Notes: generated from the sequence alone by a model not told the origin. 64,000 nucleotides of DNA from Chamaecyparis obtusa (GCA_027943335.1 BSBK01006349.1:1-64000); one strand, 5' to 3'. Counted from the first letter of the stretch, positions 49,794 through 61,001 are shown. Program-made: numbers and translations.

Positions 49794-50251
49794 TAGCGAG
49801 ATTTCATGTGAGCATAGCAAGATTCCATCTATCTCTAGAGAAGCAGACCAAGTATCCATACTAATCTAATGCGAAGTAAAATTGGGTGGCCCTAGGCCTC
49901 GAAAATTGAACATTGATCCTTTCCTCTATCAAACACTTGATTTTGATCACGTAACACTTTTTACCTTGCTGCATTACACATGTCATCCTTATAGACAATT
50001 CTCATCACTCCATCAATATGATCTTTGGCATCCAATCTATATCCAGCCCTTGATAAATCATCAGGTCCGTTGTAATCCTTGTTGAATAGAATATTTTGGT
50101 TAATCATACAAACCTCTAGGTTAGTCTTCTTTTTTTAGATACCTTGTTCACAATCTGTCCCATCTCTATATTTTGGATATTTTTTCTCCTCACCAAAAGG
50201 TTTTGAGAATAGCTTATCTTCAAGAAGTACAAAATCTCTCTCACCAAGAGT
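49794..50251 (-). other. T2 3' internal region, no recognised gene
   Basis: About 460 bp. A minus-strand stretch near 50,080-49,880 is semi-open (ILFNKDYNGPDDLS, then DGVMRIVYKDDMCNAAR) but belongs to no family I recognise. CATAGC(G/A)AGATT is repeated at 49,792 and 49,815. Confidence 0.4.
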
Positions 50252-50929
50252 TCAATCACCTGGGACATTTCTAAAATTTTTAGAACTATGCTTCAACACA
50301 TTCTCTTCATCATGTCTAGTTAATTTCATCTCATCTTCATATGTTTGGTGTACCTCTGGCTCAAAGGATGAACTCCAAGATATCTCACCCTCTGAATGCA
50401 CTTCATGAGTTTCATCAAGTTTAAAATTAGGACTGTTATCTTCATTATGATGTTGATGGATTCCATTGCATAAAGGATCCTCTTCAAACAATAGATTCGA
50501 TAACATAGATAAATCAGACATATCTTCATCTATTTCCTCTTCAAACAATAGATTTAGGAACAAAAATAATTCAGGCATACATTCATGAGAATTTTCATTT
50601 GGATCATCAAGTTTTTCATCAACAAGACTAACATCTTCATTGACATTATCTCTTGAAAATTCCTCCTGTTCATGCAGTTCTATTTCATCTGCACAATTTG
50701 ATTTCTCTTGAATATGGGCTGATCCGTCTACCTCCTTACCATGGTGGATTGAGAAGAAAATTGGACCATTCTTCTCAGTGTGTCTTTGGTATTCTATGTC
50801 TAATAAAGCTGAAATTTTTGTTGTACTAAGAAGGTTTTCTTCCTCATCATCATGGTCATTGATACATATTTCCATACACATCTCATCATGTACACATTCT
50901 TCTATCTCACCAAGATAATCATCAAGCAC
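50252..50929 (-). CDS. T2 acidic frame of 225 codons, unknown function
   Basis: An uninterrupted frame from ATG at 50,929, unusual among the broken frames here. It is very acidic (Asp and Glu dominate) with an internal duplication: LFLFLNLLFEEEIDEDMS and LSMLSNLLFEEDPLCNG. The N-terminus is MLDDYLGEIEECVHDEMCME and the C-terminus SSFEPEVHQTYEDEMKLTRH. No known domain or enzyme motif. It lies after gag where protease and RT would be. The long acidic block may be a derived gag tail, or a captured or de novo frame. Whether it is translated is unknown. Confidence 0.55.
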   Translation of the reverse strand: MLDDYLGEIEECVHDEMCMEICINDHDDEEENLLSTTKISALLDIEYQRHTEKNGPIFFSIHHGKEVDGSAHIQEKSNCADEIELHEQEEFSRDNVNEDVSLVDEKLDDPNENSHECMPELFLFLNLLFEEEIDEDMSDLSMLSNLLFEEDPLCNGIHQHHNEDNSPNFKLDETHEVHSEGEISWSSSFEPEVHQTYEDEMKLTRHDEENVLKHSSKNFRNVPGD

Positions 50930-51019
50930 AAGGCCTTGTTCAATCTAAGCAATAGCCTCCCCTTTTTTGTCTTCATAATCTTCTTCTAATATATGCACAA
51001 GGAGCTTTATAGAAGGATC

Positions 51020-51660
51020 ATCTGATGTAATTCCCAATTTTTTGACCTTTCTCATGATTTTTTTTTTCTGAAGGCATAATGTTTGAAGGTATTTCTTGAA
51101 GAATGTCCATCATTCTTATCAGCAAATGTGTAGAAGACTCCCCTTCATATCTCTCCAAGATAAAAAATGTATCAAGTGGAGACATGTAAGAGTCCTCTTT
51201 GATATTGTGATCTTGAATCTTGTCCTATTCATAATGCATATCATCTTCACTTGCATCATGAAACATATCAAGAAACCATTGCTCAAGCTCTCTCTATGAT
51301 GACATACTTTGTTTAGGTGTCATACTAAAAAGTAAACCTGCATGATCTATCAATGATCTTACAAATAGTTTCATAATCACATCTTCTGCATAGATATGAC
51401 AATCTACAATAAATTTACAAAATGCCCACAAATGCTCCATTGGTGATTCTGATCCATCTACACAAAATTTTGGAACATATTTTTTTATTTTAAGAGGAAA
51501 ATCTTTTTGATCACCGGAGATGTTATCAAAACTCAATGGTCTATATACTTCAATAATAAATTTTGGTATTGGGTCACAAAATTTTGATACTTTATGTGAG
51601 TATGTATTTTGGTACATACTGAATATTCAAATTTGTAGTAACTTTTTTCTTTATACATTA
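51020..51660 (-). pseudogene. T2 gag N-terminal and central part
   Basis: 51,617-51,294 is open: SFDNISGDQKDFPLKIKKYV, then PKFCVDGSESPMEHLWAFCK and DVIMKLFVRSLIDHAGLLFS, which is the plant gypsy gag pattern (P-K-F-x-G, H-L-x-x-F, V-x-M-R-L-F). Beyond a stop the frame continues in pieces (WFLDMFHDASEDDMHYE, MSPLDTFFILERYEGESSTH) to about 51,030. Gag would assemble the particle. The polyprotein stops before any protease. Confidence 0.78.
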
Positions 51661-51898
51661 GGTTCTTTTCAATAGAGTCACCACCTCTTTCAAGAGGAAA
51701 ACTTTAGTTGTCCCCTTCTAGGTCTTCTCCCTTGGTAGAGTCACTAACTAAAATGTTTTAGTCACCACCTCATTTGAGGAATGTCTTGCTTCTAGGTTCT
51801 TTCTTCTAGTAGAGTGTGCTTCCAAACAAACTAATATAACTACTTTTTGTGAAATCTAAAATTCTAGGTAACTTCATAAGATATATTGTGAGCAACTC

Positions 51899-51916
51899 TC
51901 CCCAGCAGAGTCACCA
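51899..51916 (-). other. T2 primer-binding site
   Basis: The minus strand reads TGGTGACTCTGCTGGGGA, three bases from the LTR. It matches the TGGCGACTCTGCTGGGGA-type site known from Tat/Ogre/Athila-like gypsy elements, with C to T in the fourth position. Confidence 0.88.
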
Positions 51917-51919
51917 ATT

Positions 51920-53231
51920 TGTTGGTGCCCAAAAATGAAGAATTTACTTTTGGCCAACTGACAGGTTTACACTGACACCTCTGCAATTCTGGCTTAATCT
52001 AGCCAAGGCTGGTAGGCCTAATTTCAATTTGAACTATTTAATTTTGTATGTCGCACAACTGCATACATAACAAACAAAGTTCCTCCAAATGCGGTGAATG
52101 ATCCTTTGAGAAAAGAAACTAATCTCCTAAAAATCTCTATTTTATAATACTTGACTAAATGGATTATGCTAAATAATTAAAAGTAATGCTTTTGAAATAA
52201 TTATTTAATGATCTATAAACTACAAATGTATGAATCAAATGACAATTTCCAAATAATAGTTAGACTAGTGCCTTCTAAATACTTGGGCTATAGATTCATA
52301 AAACTTTCAATCCTACATACAATCAAAGATGATTTTAAGGTAACTCACTTCTGTAAAGCGAGACCATCATCCTATAGGCTTCAGTTGAAACAAAAATTTA
52401 AATAACTTATACAATTAGTCCTATGGATTTTAACCCAACTTAAGAGCCCAAAAGGAACAATAACAGGTTCTCAAACCATGCAACTGCTATTCAAATTGTA
52501 TAAATTAAATTAAACAAATAAATCAATGAAAGAACACGGTAGGATACCCTGGTTCACAGAGTAATCTGAAAGACTAATTGAAAATATATAACTTATAACC
52601 AAAAATAAAAAGAAGAGCACTTATCTTTATTAAAGTTGAAAAAATAGTACATTAGAGTTCATATTGCAGTTGTGATCAAATTCTATTCTATGAAAATCTT
52701 CCTTGTATTGTCTTTTCTCTTTACATTTTACATTATGTATATATACATGTTTGAGTGGCTTTCACACCTCTTTAGGGTGAAAAGACACACCCTTACTATA
52801 AATTATTTTGAAAAAATAATAAACTAACTAAAAAATAACTACCTATATTTTGGATTTGGGTTTGGTTGAAAAACCAAAGTACCTCATGGAAAGCTAATAT
52901 GTTTTTTGGAAATAGGAAATTTGATTTCCCGAACTGGGTCATTTTTAGATGTTTAAAATTTGACCATCATTATCCTCTATCGGCATCATCTTTGCAGCAG
53001 GTCAAAATTCTAGCATTTTTTGAAGGCTTTGATCATAGAATTTTGATTGTTCTTGTCATAGAGCTTCCTTCCATAATATCTCAACCTTTTAATTGAAAAT
53101 TAATGTAATATTTTATCCCATTTCATGTACTCTATCATTAATTATTTGGCATGGAAATTAAGAGGCCATTTTTTAAGGGTTTTATCACTATATAAGACTC
53201 CAAATTTTTCCTAAAATTTAGAGCTCCAATA
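51920..53231 (-). repeat. T2 5' LTR
   Basis: TGTTGGTGCCCAAAAATG to AGAGCTCCAATA, 1,312 bp, collinear with 48,546-49,793. A 65-codon frame occurs at the same place in both copies (48,834 and 52,208) and is LTR sequence, not a gene. Confidence 0.92.
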
Positions 53232-53783
53232 GGACTGACATCTATAATTTATGCTTGCCATTCATGATTTACGCTACAACTCTAAAGTTAGCTTCCAAAT
53301 AGGTCTTCTCCAGAACACATGCCAAAGTTGTCTTCATCCTTCTTTTCATACATTGCAAAGATCAGAGAACATTCTTCAGTACCCTATTTGTCATCCCTTA
53401 AGCTTGCATATACTAAATCCTCATCGCCTGTAAGATATGCCCAAAACTCAGATACTAACTCTATCAACTTCCATTGTTACTATCAAGTAACTAGTCTTCA
53501 CTAAATCTTTTGTAACTTAGCCAATATGCAATATTACATCATGTGATCTTAGATATAAGATCACAAAACCTTCCTGTAGACAGAATTATGCTCGCACGAT
53601 CTGAATCATCCGTACAGTCTCTCTACACTATAATAACCAACCTATTCCCTTCATGGAAACATATGTTGACATCAGTGACAAAACAAAAATGACAACAATA
53701 GTAATTCTAACATCACTCAACGTAGTGATTAAACATATTAAATGTATCCAATAATCTCCCCAATTCATTAGCAATATCCAATA

Positions 53784-54062
53784 ATCTCTCCCTTTGGAAT
53801 TGATGGAAACATATGGAAAAATCCATCAACCCAAAAAATATTCTCTCACTAAATTCTTCCTTATACAGTATCTCTCCCCTTTAGATATTTTCTCATAGTA
53901 ATTATCCCCCTTTGACAACAATGGAAAAGGGTTCCATAAGTCATAAAGTGTCTTCAAAAACTATCTTCAATTATCACTCCCCCTGAGGAGTAGATCCATA
54001 CATCAGGTCCACAATATGATAAGGCTCTGAAAATCCTCTGGATTGATGCATCCCTGCATCAC
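53784..54062 (-). other. C2 polypurine tracts and 3' non-coding region
   Basis: Next to the LTR the minus strand reads CCAAAGGGAGAGAT, and further copies of the type TTGTCAAAGGGGGAT (near 53,904) and CTCAGGGGGAGTG (near 53,978) follow. The same Sirevirus-like multiple-tract layout is seen in E1 and C1. Confidence 0.75.
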
Positions 54063-55086
54063 TTAATTCTCACTAGGAGGAGCTTGCACCCCAAGCATAC
54101 CTCTGAGATACTCAAAGACATATTTTGGAAACAACTTTGTCAAGATGTCTGCTATCTGTTCTTTTGTGCTAATGTATTCCAATCTTATTTCTTTTTGTGC
54201 TACCTTGTCTCTCAAGAAGTGATACTTGATATCAATATGCTTAGTTTTAGAGTGTATCACAAGATTCTTTAACATGTTTACTGTACTAGTGTTATCACAA
54301 CGGATAACCATGAGTTCACGAAAACCTATTCTAATATCTTTCAACATTTGTTTCATCCAAAAAATTTGATTCTAGTTAATAGTAGCAACAACATATTTAG
54401 ATTCGGCAGTAGATTGAGCTATACAATCTTGCTTCTTACTTAGCCATGAAACCAACTTTTTTCCCACAGAAAAATGCACCTCCACTAGTACTCTTCATGT
54501 CATCAATATTCCCTACCCAATCAACATCATTGTAAGTATGTAGTTCAAATTCACCATTTCTATCATACCATAAGCCATATTCCATTGTTCCCTTCATATA
54601 TAAAAATATCCTTTTTACAGAAGCTAGGTCTGTCTCTTTAGGTTCTGCCTGATATCTAGCCACAATTCTAACACTATTAGCAATATCTGGTCTGGTGTGA
54701 GTCAAATATTGTAATCCACCAACCATTAATCTATACTTGGTCTATAAAACACTCTTTGTCTAATCATTATTTGTTAGCTTAATACCAGTAACCTTGGGTA
54801 TATCAACTGATTTACCATCTTCCATTCCAAACTTTTTCAATATTTCTTTAAGATCCTTAGTCTGAGAAATAAAAATGACATTATTGCTTTGATTTATTTG
54901 TAGTCCAAGAAATAATTTCATTTCACCTATCATGGACATCTCAAATTCATTTTCCATCTCTTCAGAAAATTTCTCACACATTTCATCATTGCCTCTCAAA
55001 GATAATATCATAAAAAAGAAGTATAAAATACCATAGTATGATCTTGTCCTTGTAGGTCCACATAGATCTGCATGTACCAAATCCAA
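54063..55086 (-). pseudogene. C2 integrase/RT deletion fusion and RNase H
   Basis: From the right: MDLVHADLCGPTRTRSYYG, the start of the integrase core, passes directly into ILYFFFMILSLRGNDEMCEK. The latter is the residue of the Y/F-V-D-D-I RT block followed by FEMSMIGEMKLFLGLQINQS. So integrase DDE, the hinge and most of RT (roughly 1.5 kb) are deleted. The rest, 54,726-54,436 (GGLQYLTHTRPDIANSVRIV, YNDVDWVGNIDDMKSTSGG) and 54,356-54,063 (IRCDNTSTVNMLKN, STKEQIADILTKLFPK, YLRGMLGVQAPPSEN), is RNase H with a natural C-terminus. TAG or shift separates the pieces. Confidence 0.92.
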
Positions 55087-55815
55087 ATTTAGTTTTGATG
55101 TATATGCTTTACTTTTATAATGTCTTCTAGTCTATTTTTTAATAACACATTCTCTACATAGTGTGTTTGATGGTTTTAAAATTTTTGGTACGTCTCTTAC
55201 TGCATTAGTCAAGCTTGCCTTCACAATATTATCAAAATTAACATGAAAAAATCTTTTTTTCCACAACCAGCTATCATCTATCTTTGCAACAAAATAAGAA
55301 GCTTCAGATGTATTTAACTAAAATACATTACCTCTAGATTGAGTACTAGTTGCAATCAAGTTTCCTATCTTATCTTTGATAAGACATTTCCCATTAATAA
55401 ACTTTAATTGACATCCCTTATCCATCAGTTGTCCAACACTTAACAAGTTATGCTTAAGTCCATCAACAAGTAGTACATTGTCAGTATTAGTCCTTCCATC
55501 CATAGTAATAGATCCTACTCCTATGATAGGTTTAGGAACATTGTCCTTGAATCTTACAACACCACCATCATAATTCATTAGTTTAAAAAACATTTTTTTG
55601 TCTCCATTCATATGATGTGAGAAACCACTACCTATAAACCATTCATATTTCTTGTCAACATGTGATACTAAATCTTTTTCCTCATGTACTGGTTTTTCAT
55701 CTTTAATAGAAATAAATCCAATCTCCTCATAATCCAAATCATCATCATCAGAGATACCTTCACTAGCATAATAACATTCCTTATACCTAGGTTTGTAGTT
55801 AGGAACTATTTTAGG
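55087..55815 (-). pseudogene. C2 protease and GAG-pre-integrase
   Basis: 55,737-55,318 is open: WFIGSGFSHHMNGDKKMFFK, where the copia signature W-I-I-D-S-G-C-S-H-H-M has lost its catalytic Asp (Gly here). DNVPKPIIGVGSITMDGRTN and VDGLKHNLLSVGQLMDKG follow. The pre-integrase zinc region continues in degraded form to about 55,140. C2 could not process a polyprotein itself. Confidence 0.88.
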
Positions 55816-56738
55816 TCATCTAGATGAAAAGTGACCTATCTCATTGCATGAAAAACATTTCAAAGGTAACTTTCCTTCAAATTTACCCTTACCTCTCTTT
55901 TCTCTTCTAGCAATCAGTTCAACAAGTTCATCTAGCTTTCTTTCCTCTTCTTGTATCTGTTCCCATTCATCAGCATATTCACCAAGCTCTTCTATTATGT
56001 TCCCACTACTGGTGCTCAGAAGTACAGATATTATCTTCCAGTGTTTAGATGATTTAAATGTCATTTCAACTTTAGGTACAAAATCTCCTAATTCCGCAAC
56101 TTCAAAGATATTTATCTTTGCAATCAACATTTATCTGCGAAAGTTTGAAGTTAAAGGTATAATTTCTTCTATAGCCTGACCTTTGGTTTTTTAGTTTGGT
56201 GTCAATGATCTAAGGATCTTCACAATGACTTATTCTTCTTCATAAGTGCCTTCAAAATTTATGATTCCAATCACAACCTTTGTAACTCTTTGTACATAAG
56301 CCCTAATGTTTGCATCATCCTTCATTTGTAGCTTCTCCATCCTTATCTTCCAGTTCTATAACTTCGCTTTCTTATTAAACTTATCTCCTTCATACAATGC
56401 TTCTAATATTGTCCAAATCTTATGTGCCAAATCTAGATCTTTTACCTTAGTAAATTCTCCTTTAGAGAGTGTGTTGATTAGTGCTTCCCTTGCAACCATG
56501 TTATAAGAAAATATCTTCTTTTCATCATCAGTAACTTTATCCATTTCATCCTCAGTCTTCATAGTCACTTGATTATTTCTAATCATCTAGTAGTCAATGC
56601 CCAAATATAGAAAATGAGTTCACATCTTATTCGTCCAATTGTCAAATTTTTTAGGATCAAATTTCAAACTACCCTTACTATAGAACACCATATCCAAGAT
56701 CACCTCAAGCTATTAATCTTTCTCTCTAACGAGCAGTA
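55816..56738 (-). pseudogene. C2 gag
   Basis: 56,586-56,356 reads MIRNNQVTMKTEDEMDKVTD and TKVKDLDLAHKIWTILEALY, the copia gag core (L-A-x-x-I-W-x-x-L-E). 56,130-55,816 reads VEMTFKSSKHWKIISVLLST, then REKRGKGKFEGKLPLKCFSC and NEIGHFSSR, the zinc knuckle, after which the frame breaks. A start next to the primer site is degraded. Confidence 0.87.
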
Positions 56739-56750
56739 GCTCTGATACTA
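56739..56750 (-). other. C2 primer-binding site
   Basis: The minus strand reads TAGTATCAGAGC, the initiator-Met type with one G-to-A change in the leading TGG. Confidence 0.85.
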
Positions 56751-56752
56751 AT

Positions 56753-58001
56753 TGTTAGGAATAACAATCCACCAATACAACTAAGAGGGGGGGGCTGGAT
56801 TAGTTGTATGACATATTATTAAACTTTAAACTTTGAATAGAAGCACTATTAAATCAAATGAACACAATGAATGCTAACACAATAACACAATATTTGTTGT
56901 CGAGGAAACCCTAGAAAAGGTAAAACCTTGGTGGGAATTAACACCCACTAATGATGTACTAAGAGTATAGTATCCTTGTTAGAAGATCTAGCCCTGTTAG
57001 GAGATGATTAAAACATTATAGTACACATTCCTTGTTAGAGGACAGACCTTGTTAGGAGTCAAGAAAAGAGGTAGGATCACTACCCAAAGAAGGTTATATC
57101 CACCTTCAGAACTCACAGTTTGCAACACAAGTCTATGTAAGGAAATACACAATCCTTAAACTACTTGATAACAACTATCTTTTCTTGATGAGTTCATGAA
57201 GTATATAAGTTATCCTTTGTTCTACATCCAGCAGACACAAGCTCACAGTGTCCACAATTCTCTTTTACATCACATATATTCCTCCCGTATCTTTTCAAAA
57301 GAAAATATCTTTCATATATACCCTATTATAAAATAAATGATCAGGTTGACCGATTAGGATTTCCTATTACACAAATAATTACATAACTCCTTGCTAATAC
57401 ACACACAGTATCTAAAACATTTATACAAAAATTACAATTCAATAATTAAGGATAGAAATCCATAATCCATGCTCTCCATTCATGATACATGCTACAACAC
57501 TGAAGTCAAATTCCAAATAGGTCTTCTCTAGAACACACACTAAAACTAATGTCATCCTTCTTTTCATACCTTGCAAAGGTCAATGAACATTCTTCAGTAC
57601 CCTATCTATCATCCCTTAAGCTCACATATACTGAATCCTCATCACCTGTAAGATATGCCCAAAACTCAGAGACTTACTCTGTTAACTTCCACTGTCACTG
57701 TCCAGTAAGTAGTTCTCACTAAATCTTCTGTAACTTAGCCAATATGCAATATTACATCATGCGATCTTAGATATAAGATCACAACACCTTCCTATACACA
57801 CAACAGTGCTTGTACAATCTAAATCATATGTACATTCTTTGTACACTATAATAACCAGCCTGTTCTCTTCATAGAAACATATGTTGACATCAGTGACAAA
57901 ACACAAATGATAACAACATTAATTCCAACATCACTCAACATTGTGATTAAACATATTAAATGTATCCAACAATCTCCCCAATGCATTAGCAATATCCAAC
58001 A
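56753..58001 (-). repeat. C2 5' LTR (uninterrupted)
   Basis: TGTTAGGAATAAC to GCAATATCCAACA, 1,249 bp, followed by duplication CTCTC. This copy is the ruler by which the five pieces of the left LTR are recognised. Confidence 0.94.
56775..56809 (-). promoter_or_regulatory. LTR-end hairpin with G/C-run loop (C2 5' LTR)
   Basis: ATACAACTAA (56,775-56,784) pairs perfectly with TTAGTTGTAT (56,800-56,809) over a loop with eight G residues (C in the sense strand). It has the same place and loop as in E1 and C3, with a different stem. Function unknown. Confidence 0.6.
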
Positions 58002-58006
58002 CTCTC

Positions 58007-58806
58007 TTAATGTAACATTTACTTCCAAAAATTCTAAAAAATAACTAACAATAGGTAGTTTGCCATAACATAGCTCAAATGGTGTCTTGCACGTGCCTTC
58101 TCTAATTTGTAATCTATTCATTGTGTATATTGTTGTATTGACCTTCTATCCAATGCATATGAGGACCATTTCCATCTATCAAAATGGTTCTTGCAGCATC
58201 AAGAACTATTTTGTTTCTTCTATTAGCAATTGCATTTTGTTGTGGTGTCCTAGGTGCAGAAGTCTGCCTCACAATACCATGCTTCTCACAAAAGATATTG
58301 AATTTATGTGAATTGAATTCTCCATCTCTATTGGATCTCAAACATTTTATCTTCAAGCTTGTCTCATTATCAATTTTTGCCTTATCAAACTTGAATGTTT
58401 CAAATGCTTCTAATTTTTCTCTAAGTAATCCAACCCACATCATTCTAGAGTAATCATCAGTGAATATGATAAAGTACCTATCCTCGAAGTATGACCTGGT
58501 TCATGTAGGTCCATAGAGATCTGTATGAATTAGTTCCAACTTTCCAATTGTTGAATATCCTTTGCTTGCAAAACTACTTCTTGCCTATTTTCCCAAAACA
58601 CAATCTCTATATGTAGTTTTAGCAGGTTTCACAATCTTAGGTATATCTATGATAGCATTATTGTTAGATGTTTTTACCATGTTATCAAAATTGATATGAA
58701 AAAAAATTCTATGCCATAACCAATTATCATCAATCTTTACAACAAAAAAACTAACCTTATTAGAGTTCAACTGAAATATGTTACCTCTGGTTTTAGTACT
58801 ATGTGT
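58007..58806 (-). pseudogene. C1 GAG-pre-integrase and integrase
   Basis: 58,806-58,585 holds KTRGNIFQLNSNKVSFFVVK, DDNWLWHRIFFHINFDNMVK and YRDCVLGK (pre-integrase region). The core reads DRYFIIFTDDYSRMMWVGLL (first Asp, about 58,450), LRSNRDGEFNSHKF (the second catalytic Asp of the usual S-D-R-G-G-E-F appears as Asn) and TPQQNAIANRRNK (the usual Glu of V-E-R is Asn). Then MNRLQIREGTCKTPFELCYG and GSKCYIKR run into the C2 target site and continue at 25,019. A TGA interrupts before TRSYFEDR. Two catalytic changes predict inactivity. Confidence 0.9.
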
Positions 58807-60999
58807 GTGAAAATTGTACCTAGCTATGGACACAACACTTCAATAAAACATTAGAGGTTAGCAAAATCAGAAATCTGTAATATAAATGAAACTAGCTAAC
58901 CAGGTGATTTATTGCCTTCTAGTAAGTATGAGTATGGTATTCTCAGATTCAAACCAAGATTAGTGACAATGCAACTCCTAAACGAAGGATTTGAATGCAA
59001 ATGATAATGAATGCAGATTAATCTATTTTTTGGATTTTGTATGCAATAAGGTGAAAAACTATATGAATCTAAGCTAGAATGTATGAATTTGATATGCAAT
59101 TAATCTAACAATGATAGGAATTGATATGAAAATGGATGCAAAGCTATAAAAAAAATGAAAGATCTCACAAATCGCCTATTTACCAAAGCTTGGTTCTTCA
59201 AATGCAATTTTGCTACAGTAATTGTCCAAATTCGAGAGATGTTATTGTGAAGAGCTAAGCCTTGATTTTATAGAAATCCAGGGCTTGAGGATGCATTGAG
59301 AAAAGCCATAAATCAGTCTTGATAAACTCAGGTTGATTTTTGAGTTAACAAGAAATTAGAATTAATTAACTCAAAAAATCATGCAAAAGTAGTTTTTATC
59401 TCAAAATAGAGTCTAGATCACTTTTTCAACTCACCATTAGATGTTGAGTTTAGAAAGTTAACAAATTGAAATTGAAAATTGATTTAAAGTTGACTGCTTT
59501 TCTGATTGTGCATGATTTAATATGAATTAATTTAAAAATAAAGTGATTTATTCTCAACTTAACTGATTTTAAATTTAAAATAGCTGATTTATGGGTTAAT
59601 CAATTATTTAATCAAACTTTTATTCAAAACTATATCATTAAATTTGACAATTTGATTTAATCAATTAAATAAGAATTCAACTAATTATTTTTAGCCAATT
59701 TGATTTATTGTCAAATAAAACAATATTAATTAGGAATAAATAGAATTAAATCTAATTAAATAATTAAGTGGTAGTATTAATCTAATTAATTAAATATTCA
59801 GCATATTCAATTAATCAAACTTAGGATAAATAATGACATTTATCGCCAAATAATATTCAATTGAAGATAATTAGGATAAATTAGGAATATTTAAGGAATA
59901 TTCCCTGATGGAGAATTAAGATAATCAATTAGGGTTTTGATGAACTAATGCGTAGATGTGCCTTAGGTTAGGACTTTGATGTCAATTTTGATCGGATTGT
60001 CGATGTAGGAGGTTAATGAACCTATAACCCATTTAGGGGGTATTACATTTTCCCTTCTTTGAAATACTGTGCGAAGCACAGTGGTTCAAAGATTAATCTA
60101 TTGTTTATGTTGAAACTGATTTGAGAGGTTAATCGATTCTGAGGCAGAAACCGATTGAAAGATTTCAAGATGCTGATTCGGGTCCTGATTGACCAAGAAT
60201 CAAGATGATGTTAACTATAGCAACAATGAACCGATGATTACAAAAAAGTATCAAAACACGTGATTCTAAACCTTATGATTATGAAGAAGTGACTGTCCTG
60301 ACCCCATACCTGATTGTCCAAAGGGAATCAAAAGGATGTCAAATTTGAACCCTTCAGTTACGAAGAACCAAGGAAATAACACTAATGAACCGATGGTTAA
60401 GAAAAGATGATACAGTTTAAAAGATAGATTAGGATACCAGATTGATATGGATCTTGATGAATTCGATATGCCCCAAGTGACGGGGTCTTTTGATGAATCA
60501 GCAAGAAGACGTGGTTGTTGTCTTGATTACTAAGGAAAGATTGGTTTGCAGATTTGATTGATACATGCAATACCATGCCCCCTTAGGGATGAAAATCAAA
60601 ATCTGACAAGAAAAGTCAGCGTTTAAATAGTTTAAAAGCATGTTAATCGATTGTAGAATTGGTTATAAACATCTGAAAACATGTTTTGCATCGTTTAGAG
60701 GTCCAGAAGACCAAGTTTGACTAGGTTTGACCATGAGTTGACCATGGTTGACCAAGTTGAAATTTTGATAGTTTGATGTTAAATAATCAATTAAGTTGAA
60801 TTATGGATTTCTATGATGATTGAAGGTCGATTATGCAAGTAGTCAGCCGTCTTGGGTCCAAAAATTTTAAATCATATTTTGACATAGTAAACGATCTCAG
60901 ATTTTGATTTTGATCCTAAAAATGGGTTCAGAATGTCAAAATTAGCCAGGGGTGCAATTTTTGTGGAAAACGAAGCAATTTGAAAAATTAGGTCAAAAC
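58807..60999. other. AT-rich region, no recognised gene
   Basis: The copia sequence ends at about 58,806 and TGTGTGAAAATTGTACC begins, which could be an LTR start. 59,400-59,900 is dense in TTAATTAA-type words (ATTAATTAGG, AATCAATTAAAT). From 60,050 the composition is less AT-rich, with AACCGATG and GATTGACCAAG words but no frame of note. No partner repeat is visible within the window. Confidence 0.5.
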
Positions 61000-61001
61000 C
61001 T

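Larger units (their letters stand above)
48546..53231 (-). mobile_element. T2: Tat/Ogre-like gypsy element with gag and an extra acidic frame, no pol
   Basis: 4,686 bp in the C2 LTR, flanks GGACC (48,541-48,545) and GGACT (53,232-53,236), one mismatch. LTRs 48,546 to about 49,793 and 51,920-53,231. The primer site beside the right LTR is of the Tat/Ogre type, so the element is minus strand. Internal 2.1 kb carries gag and a separate acidic frame. No protease, RT or integrase is seen. The left LTR lacks its last 70 bp or so and no polypurine tract is seen there, which suggests a deletion across the internal/LTR junction. Confidence 0.9.
25020..53783 (-). repeat. C2 3' LTR, split into five pieces
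   Basis: Pieces, aligned by eye to 56,753-58,001: 25,020-25,343; 33,480-33,626; 39,891-40,103; 48,511-48,540; 53,237-53,783. Each junction falls between consecutive bases of the intact copy, allowing for target duplications. The last piece ends GCAATATCCAATA, followed by the polypurine tract. A hairpin with a G-run loop, ATACAATTGA / TAGTTGTAT, is at 25,042-25,080. Confidence 0.9.
25020..58001 (-). mobile_element. C2: Sirevirus-like copia deletion derivative, left LTR riddled by insertions
   Basis: Target duplication CTCTC (25,015-25,019 and 58,002-58,006) within the C1 pol frame. The right LTR (56,753-58,001) is intact. The left LTR survives in five pieces whose total (about 1.26 kb) agrees with the intact copy. 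The internal region is 53,784-56,752 and carries gag, protease and the RT tail plus RNase H, with most of integrase and RT deleted. The left end TATTAGG differs from TGTTAGG of the right copy by G to A. Nested guests: N2 with G2, T1, C3 and T2. Confidence 0.93.
11567..58806 (-). mobile_element. C1: outermost Sirevirus-like Ty1/copia element, dispersed by nested insertions
   Basis: C1 runs on the minus strand. Recognisable parts are the 3' LTR (11,567-12,906), 3' non-coding region and RNase H tail (12,907-13,465), RNase H and RT (23,275-25,019) and integrase (58,002-58,806). The intervals are filled by G1 and C2. Joining 58,002 to 25,019 across the CTCTC duplication restores a continuous copia frame around KFDARSDEG. 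Joining 23,275 to 13,460 restores the HCDNTSIV motif of RNase H. Gag, protease and the 5' LTR are not seen; the sequence stops being copia at about 58,806. They may lie beyond the window or be lost. Confidence 0.88.
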
